Shown piece after piece: positions 7,993-10,920 of a stretch of 10,920 nucleotides of DNA; position 1 is the stretch's first letter; every line of letters starts with the position of its first letter. Made by a program: the position numbers and the translations under genes. The DNA is taken from contig SLKB01000382.1 of the NCBI GenBank assembly GCA_007134805.1, forward strand, positions 1-10,920, in the 5' to 3' direction. Source of the DNA: Paracoccaceae bacterium (GTDB lineage: Bacteria > Pseudomonadota > Alphaproteobacteria > Rhodobacterales > Rhodobacteraceae). The notes beneath the pieces are model-generated. The model worked only from the letters and a program-made list of their open reading frames with translations. It was not told the DNA's origin and made no database searches.

Positions 7993-8005
7993 CGCCGGCG
8001 CGGCG
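7993..8005 (-). promoter_or_regulatory. Small GC hairpin between binding-protein and ATPase genes
   Basis: Directly after the binding-protein stop codon, a perfect 5-bp inverted repeat CGCCG/CGGCG surrounds a 3-base loop. It lies in the only non-overlapping junction of the operon. Hairpins at this place in ABC operons are known to slow 3' decay or cause partial termination, so that binding protein is made in excess. No T-run follows, so full termination is unlikely. With such short arms in GC-rich DNA, chance is a real alternative. Confidence 0.3.
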
Positions 8006-8006
8006 C

Positions 8007-9008
8007 TCAGGGGCGCAACTCCATGCCGAGCCCCTGCCCCACGAAGCGCGTATCGATCGCCAGTGTCCAGTCGATCCCTTCCTCCACCACGCCGGCCTCG
8101 ACCATCGCGTTGTAGAAACCCTCGACCACATCTTCGCGCATGACGCCGATGCCATATTCCAGCGCGTCGCCACTATCGACGATGCCTTCGGAGTTCATCA
8201 TTTCGATGGCAAAATCGATCTTGTCCTGCGTCATGTCCGGGTTGGCCTCGAGGATCATGGCGTTCGCGGCCGCATTGTCACCGTAGAGATAGTTGTACCA
8301 GCCGAGGATCGAGCCGGTGACGAAACATTCTACCACCTCGGGGCGCTCTTCGAGCGTGTTGCGCATTACTTCAACCGTGGTCGCATAGGTGGAATAGCCC
8401 GCATCCGCGATCAGGAAGACATTGGGCATGAAGCCGGCTTCGGACAGGATCGCGTAAGGCTCGGACGAGAGGAAGCCCTGCATGCCCTTGCGCGTATCGG
8501 CAAGGAAGGGAGCGGGGTTGAACGTGTAGGGCTCGCGCTGTTCGGCCGTGAAGCCGTGCGCTGCGATCATCCACTGATAGTAGGAGGTGAAGCCATTGTC
8601 ACCGATCAGCAGGGTGAGATCCTTGAGATCTTCCCATGTATCGGCCTCGCCGGGATGCGCGATGATGACCTGCGGGTGCTTCTGGAACGTGGCCATGACC
8701 GAGACCACGGGAATATCCTCGGCAATCGCGTTGAAGGCCTGCAGAAGATCCCCGCCCATATGGAACTGGATCCGGTCAGCCATCAGCAGCGCGCGGTTGT
8801 TGACCTGCGGGCCGCCCGAGACGATGGTCACGTCGAGCCCACATTCGGCATAGGCTCCATCGGCGACCGACTGGTAGAACCCGCCATGTTCAGCCTGCGG
8901 CAGCCAGTTCGTTCCGAACGTGACCGGAGTGAGGCTCAACGCCGGAGCAGCGCAGAACATGCTCGCTGCACAGAGCGCCAGTCGCTTGGAGGAGGTTGGG
9001 AAAGCCAT
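8007..9008 (-). CDS. NMT1/THI5-like ABC transporter substrate-binding protein
   Basis: A 333-residue periplasmic binding protein of the NMT1/THI5-like family, the group that includes pyrimidine-precursor binders such as ThiY as well as many uncharacterised binders. The N-terminus has a type I signal peptide: basic SSKR, a hydrophobic stretch at about 10-25, and likely cleavage after APA (about residue 23) or shortly after. No lipobox is present. The mature start, FGTNWLPQAEHGGFYQSVADG at 31-51, and GLDVTIVSGGPQVN at 57-70 are the family pattern. Aromatic residues in the QWMIA and GWYNYLYG regions could stack on a flat ring ligand, which is inference. GAGG lies about eight bases before the ATG. 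It heads the operon, as usual for importers. No thiamine genes are nearby, so a catabolic substrate is more likely than a thiamine precursor. The exact ligand is unknown. Confidence 0.92.
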   Translation of the reverse strand: MAFPTSSKRLALCAASMFCAAPALSLTPVTFGTNWLPQAEHGGFYQSVADGAYAECGLDVTIVSGGPQVNNRALLMADRIQFHMGGDLLQAFNAIAEDIPVVSVMATFQKHPQVIIAHPGEADTWEDLKDLTLLIGDNGFTSYYQWMIAAHGFTAEQREPYTFNPAPFLADTRKGMQGFLSSEPYAILSEAGFMPNVFLIADAGYSTYATTVEVMRNTLEERPEVVECFVTGSILGWYNYLYGDNAAANAMILEANPDMTQDKIDFAIEMMNSEGIVDSGDALEYGIGVMREDVVEGFYNAMVEAGVVEEGIDWTLAIDTRFVGQGLGMELRP

Positions 9009-9083
9009 GAGTCAGCCTCGTGTTTTACATGATTTTAACCCTTGTCCCGATGCAGGACCGGCAAGTCACGCGCTAAGCCGGGA

Positions 9084-9091
9084 TGGCGCCA
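9084..9091. repeat. Palindrome TGGCGCCA, operon-side copy
   Basis: Perfect 8-bp palindrome, 75 bp upstream of the binding-protein start codon. With one flanking base it reads ATGGCGCCA, and the same nine bases occur in reverse orientation at the Rid-side copy. It is a candidate operator half of a paired site. The same 8-mer also occurs inside the deacetylase gene at 10626-10633, so chance in GC-rich DNA cannot be excluded. Confidence 0.35.
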
Positions 9092-9229
9092 CGACAGGGC
9101 GCAGCCGCAAAAATATTGGGCATCCTGCGCTTCGATTGCTGAAATGGTGGGCATCTGTGAATGGATGGCGGCTTTCCAGCCCCCGAGAGCCGCAGAATCA
9201 GGTCCGATCTCAGATGCGATCTGCCCTTT

Positions 9230-9237
9230 TGGCGCCA
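9230..9237. repeat. Palindrome TGGCGCCA, Rid-side copy
   Basis: Second copy of the 8-bp palindrome, ending 26 bp before the Rid start codon. The two copies are 146 bp apart, close to 14 turns of B-DNA, which would allow a bound regulator to bridge them. Regulatory meaning is inference. Confidence 0.35.
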
Positions 9238-9263
9238 TGCGCAAACCGGAAGGAGAGCATCAC

Positions 9264-9662
9264 ATGCGGAGCCTGACGCCAGCGGACCTGCCACCACCTT
9301 TTGCGCGCTACGCGCATGGCGTGCTGGCGCCCGAGGGGGCGCGGATCCTCGTGACTTCAGGTCAGTTGGGCCTGCGCGCTGATGGCACGGTCCCGCATGA
9401 TGCCGGTGAACAGGCGGCGCTGTGTTTCGAGGCGATCACGGCGATCCTTGCCGAGGCGGGCGCGGGCGCGCATCACGTGATCCGGCTCAATGCCTTTGTG
9501 ACCGATCGCATCCACATGCCGGCCTATATGGCCGCGCGCGACAGCTTCCTTGGGCAGGTGCCCGCCACGGCCCTGCCCGCCTCGACGCTGGTGATCGTGT
9601 CCGGCTTCACACGGCCCGAATTTCTGGTCGAGGTCGAAGCGACAGCGGCCCTGCCCGCTTGA
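9264..9662 (+). CDS. RidA/YjgF/UK114-family protein lacking the catalytic arginine
   Basis: A 132-residue Rid-superfamily protein. Classical RidA is a trimeric cytoplasmic enzyme that hydrolyses reactive enamines and imines. Family marks are ILVTSGQLGL at 28-37, HHVIRLNAFVTD at 70-81 and FLVEVEATAAL at 120-130. Where RidA has PARSCVEV, with the arginine needed for imine hydrolysis, this protein has PASTLVIV (serine 107), placing it among the Rid groups without that arginine. The frame is open further upstream, but the ATG at 9264 has AGGAG eight bases before it and matches the normal family length. It is transcribed away from the operon across a shared intergenic region, so co-regulation with it is plausible. 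RutC of the Rut uracil pathway is a Rid-fold precedent for a role in pyrimidine breakdown, though RutC keeps the arginine as I recall it. Confidence 0.9.
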   Translation: MRSLTPADLPPPFARYAHGVLAPEGARILVTSGQLGLRADGTVPHDAGEQAALCFEAITAILAEAGAGAHHVIRLNAFVTDRIHMPAYMAARDSFLGQVPATALPASTLVIVSGFTRPEFLVEVEATAALPA

Positions 9663-9721
9663 TCTCACAGCCCATGCCGCGCGCGCCGGTTTTCAGAGCG
9701 GCGGGCGCAGTGCAAAGCTAG

Positions 9722-9753
9722 CCGTGCGAGATGACCAGCGCCAGGACGCACGG
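9722..9753 (-). terminator. Possible weak hairpin downstream of tRNA-Leu and the Rid gene
   Basis: A 7-bp inverted repeat CCGTGCG/CGCACGG spans an 18-base loop in the 119-bp gap between the convergent Rid gene and tRNA-Leu. It could end either transcript. The loop is long and only CTTT follows on the minus strand, so this is a weak call. The rest of the gap shows nothing recognisable. Confidence 0.25.
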
Positions 9754-9781
9754 GCTTGTGCCTGCTCGAGCATCGTCGGAA

Positions 9782-9868
9782 TGGTGGCCCCTGAGGGACT
9801 CGAACCCTCACGCCCATACGGACCTCAGATTTTAAGTCTGGTCTGTCTACCAGTTCCAGCAAGGGGCC
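9782..9868 (-). tRNA. tRNA-Leu(UAA), CCA end encoded
   Basis: Read on the minus strand, a seven-base acceptor arm GGCCCCT pairs with AGGGGCC, followed by discriminator A and an encoded CCA (9782-9784). The D region contains CTGGAACTGGTAGACAG. The anticodon loop is CTTAAAA with anticodon TAA, reading the leucine codon UUA, which is rare in GC-rich genomes. The anticodon stem has a C-A mismatch at its outer pair. A long class II variable arm (GGTCCGTATGGGCGT region) is typical of leucine tRNAs, and the T-arm is GAGGG-TTCGAGT-CCCTC. It lies 49 bp downstream of the deacetylase stop on the same strand. Its 3' end faces the catabolic region, the side on which tRNA-targeting islands insert. Confidence 0.95.
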
Positions 9869-9879
9869 ACGGATCCTCG

Positions 9880-9907
9880 CTCTAGCCCGGGGGGCGTCAG
9901 GCATCAA
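9880..9907 (-). promoter_or_regulatory. Candidate sigma-70 promoter of tRNA-Leu
   Basis: In the 49-bp gap between the deacetylase stop and the tRNA, the minus strand has TTGATG (9902-9907), a 16-base spacer and CTAGAG (9880-9885), with 11 bases left before the tRNA 5' end. Both boxes resemble alphaproteobacterial housekeeping promoters, and the distance suits a tRNA leader. The match is by eye and the spacer is GC-rich. Confidence 0.4.
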
Positions 9908-9917
9908 GTCAGGAAAC

Positions 9918-10920
9918 TCAGGGCGCGGCCCTGCCTTCCAGCAGGATGCCCGAGACCGGTACCAGCGCCACCTGATCCACGCGGCCCTCTTCGAGCCACA
10001 TGTCGATGGCCTCGAGCGTGGCGTCGTTCGACGCATCCCCGAATACGATCACCTGTCCGATCTGGGCTGCCTGGAAAACAGCGCGGTCGAGGTACCGGCG
10101 GATGACGAAGGGGCTTTCATTGTCACTGTCGAGCACCCGGAACACCTCAGCATGCGCGACCCCTGCGGCCTGCGCGGCTTGCCCGGCTTGCGAGAGCCCT
10201 TCGCGGAAGGTCAGAAGCGCGTGACCGTCCGCTGCGAGAAAGGGGATCACCGACCGCAGCAGGCTCGCGTTGCGCGAAAACCCGCGCTCGGGCAGCTCGA
10301 TCACCCCGATCGCGCGCGGCACGACATCGAAATAGAGCGCGAAGCTGGAGTCCAGATCGCTTGCGCTGGCGGCATCCGAAAGGCCTGTTGCCAGGATCAC
10401 CACTTCCTTTCCGGCCGCGCGATACAGTGCGGCCGCCTCGGACGCCGAAGGGTCGCGCGGGTTGATGGCGAAGGTCACCGGCACATCCATCGCTGCCAGT
10501 TCGCGGCGCATCGGGGTTGGCAGGCCCGGGTCCAGCAGGACCACTGCCATGCGCGCGAACCCCTCGGGCGCGCCGGTGAAGATGGCGTTGCGCTCGAGCG
10601 CGGGGCGCGTTGCGTCTTGCGGCGCTGGCGCCACATCGCCGTCCGGCAGAAGATCACGGGGCGCGGTGATGCTGGGCAGCCGCGAGATCTGCAGGCTTGG
10701 CGGCGGCGCCATCGCGTCACTTTCGGGCACGCGCGCGGCACGCTCGTCGAGCGGGTCGTCGGGGCGCGCATGCTCTGGCGTCACCCCGGGCAGGGGCGCG
10801 GGCGGGGCGATGCGCGGCAGTTCCGTACTGCCATCGGCGCGCAGACGCGGCATCTCCTCGTCGCGCAGGGCCGGCCGCGCAGAAGGCGCGTCAGGAGACG
10901 GCATGGCGGGCGCAAGCTCG
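9918..10920 (-). CDS. Divergent polysaccharide deacetylase (YibQ/DUF610 type), N-terminus cut off
   Basis: The frame is open from the right window edge to a stop at 9918. An ATG at 10904 would give 328 residues, but the frame continues in phase to the edge (ELAPA before this Met). Relatives have an N-terminal membrane anchor and a proline-rich linker, so the true start is probably outside. The visible N-terminal 110 residues (numbered from that ATG) are a low-complexity, Pro/Ala/Asp-rich linker. The C-terminal 220 form the deacetylase-like fold, with MAVVLLDPGLPTPM, VPVTFAINPRDPSASEAA, GKEVVIL and a final RRYLDRAVFQAAQIGQVIVFG. Canonical YibQ has a DD pair and a GHEV...PMEP motif; here they read LD and GKEVVILATG, so sugar deacetylase activity is doubtful. 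In alphaproteobacteria this gene usually sits with a CtpA-type peptidase and cell-division functions, which suggests an envelope role. Confidence 0.85.
   Translation of the reverse strand, partial: ELAPAMPSPDAPSARPALRDEEMPRLRADGSTELPRIAPPAPLPGVTPEHARPDDPLDERAARVPESDAMAPPPSLQISRLPSITAPRDLLPDGDVAPAPQDATRPALERNAIFTGAPEGFARMAVVLLDPGLPTPMRRELAAMDVPVTFAINPRDPSASEAAALYRAAGKEVVILATGLSDAASASDLDSSFALYFDVVPRAIGVIELPERGFSRNASLLRSVIPFLAADGHALLTFREGLSQAGQAAQAAGVAHAEVFRVLDSDNESPFVIRRYLDRAVFQAAQIGQVIVFGDASNDATLEAIDMWLEEGRVDQVALVPVSGILLEGRAAP

Larger units (their letters stand above)
9009..9263. promoter_or_regulatory. Divergent intergenic control region between the operon and the Rid gene
   Basis: This 255-bp stretch separates two start codons facing away from each other, so it should carry the promoters of both. 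For the minus-strand operon an AT-rich TTAAAAT (9032-9038) could be a -10 element, but the best upstream TTGCCG (9059-9064) is spaced about 21 bases away, too far for a standard promoter. An imperfect 15-bp palindrome with GTCC/GGAC arms lies at 9044-9058, overlapping this area. No convincing promoter was found for the Rid gene. I see no gene here; short open frames on both strands resemble nothing I recognise. Confidence 0.5.

Noticed and set aside
7970..8173. An N-terminal extension of the ABC ATPase by 68 codons.
   Set aside because: It would run inside the binding-protein gene in another frame, and the peptide is Arg/Trp/Ser-rich and unlike the family. The ATG at 7969 has a Shine-Dalgarno sequence and the normal length.
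7680..9032. A 450-codon plus-strand open frame over the ATPase and binding-protein genes.
   Set aside because: It is the antisense of two well-supported transporter genes and shows no domain pattern.
9195..9213. TPP-riboswitch-like words CTGAGA and ACCTGAT on the minus strand upstream of the THI5-like binding protein.
   Set aside because: They are only four bases apart, against roughly a dozen with an ACCC element in real TPP riboswitches. The GGGGTGC arm before them and the TCTGGATAATGCCAGCG part after them are absent.
9042..9263. An N-terminal extension of the Rid protein, and a 69-codon minus-strand frame over the same stretch (9035-9244).
   Set aside because: The Rid family starts near the ATG at 9264, which has AGGAG at proper spacing. 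Neither upstream peptide resembles a known protein, and the region is needed for divergent promoters.

Overview
The window is GC-rich, tightly packed DNA of the kind found in alphaproteobacteria. The gene content, and the family types of the glycosyltransferase and the divergent polysaccharide deacetylase, point to Rhodobacteraceae (Rhodobacter/Paracoccus/Roseobacter relatives). That placement is by family resemblance only; no search could be run. Nearly all genes lie on the minus strand.

Layout from right to left, the direction in which the minus strand is read: (i) 9918-10920, the C-terminal part of a divergent polysaccharide deacetylase (YibQ/DUF610 type), followed by a tRNA-Leu(UAA) at 9782-9868 with a plausible promoter of its own at 9880-9907. 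(ii) 9264-9662 on the plus strand, a small RidA/YjgF-family protein, divergent from the main operon across a 255-bp intergenic region (9009-9263). That region holds two copies of the palindrome TGGCGCCA. (iii) 777-9008, a nine-gene minus-strand operon: NMT1/THI5-like substrate-binding protein, ABC ATPase, ABC permease, cytosine-deaminase-like amidohydrolase, FAD-binding (VAO-type) oxidoreductase, two tandem flavodoxin-fold NAD(P)H oxidoreductases, an Fe(II)/2-oxoglutarate-type oxygenase and a creatininase-family amidohydrolase. From the ATPase onward every junction is an overlap, six by ATGA and one by TGATG. (iv) 1-710, the N-terminal part of a GT4-type glycosyltransferase, 66 bp beyond the operon end with its own Shine-Dalgarno sequence and cut by the window edge.

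Read together, the operon and the divergent Rid protein look like an uptake and breakdown module for a small nitrogen heterocycle. The ABC system would import it, the CodA-like enzyme would deaminate or hydrolyse it, the oxygenase and flavoproteins would oxidise or reduce it, and the creatininase-like enzyme would open a cyclic amide. The Rid protein would deal with a reactive or carbamate-like intermediate. A pyrimidine, a methylated or hydroxymethylated pyrimidine, or a creatinine/hydantoin-like ring all fit. No thiamine biosynthesis gene, TPP riboswitch, classical reductive or Rut pyrimidine-catabolism enzyme, or transcription regulator is visible here, so the substrate is unknown. Key residues in the CodA-like, creatininase-like and Rid proteins differ from the textbook enzymes, which argues against copying the textbook names onto them.

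No stretch longer than 300 bases lacks a gene. No mobile element, integrase, rRNA or CRISPR array was seen.
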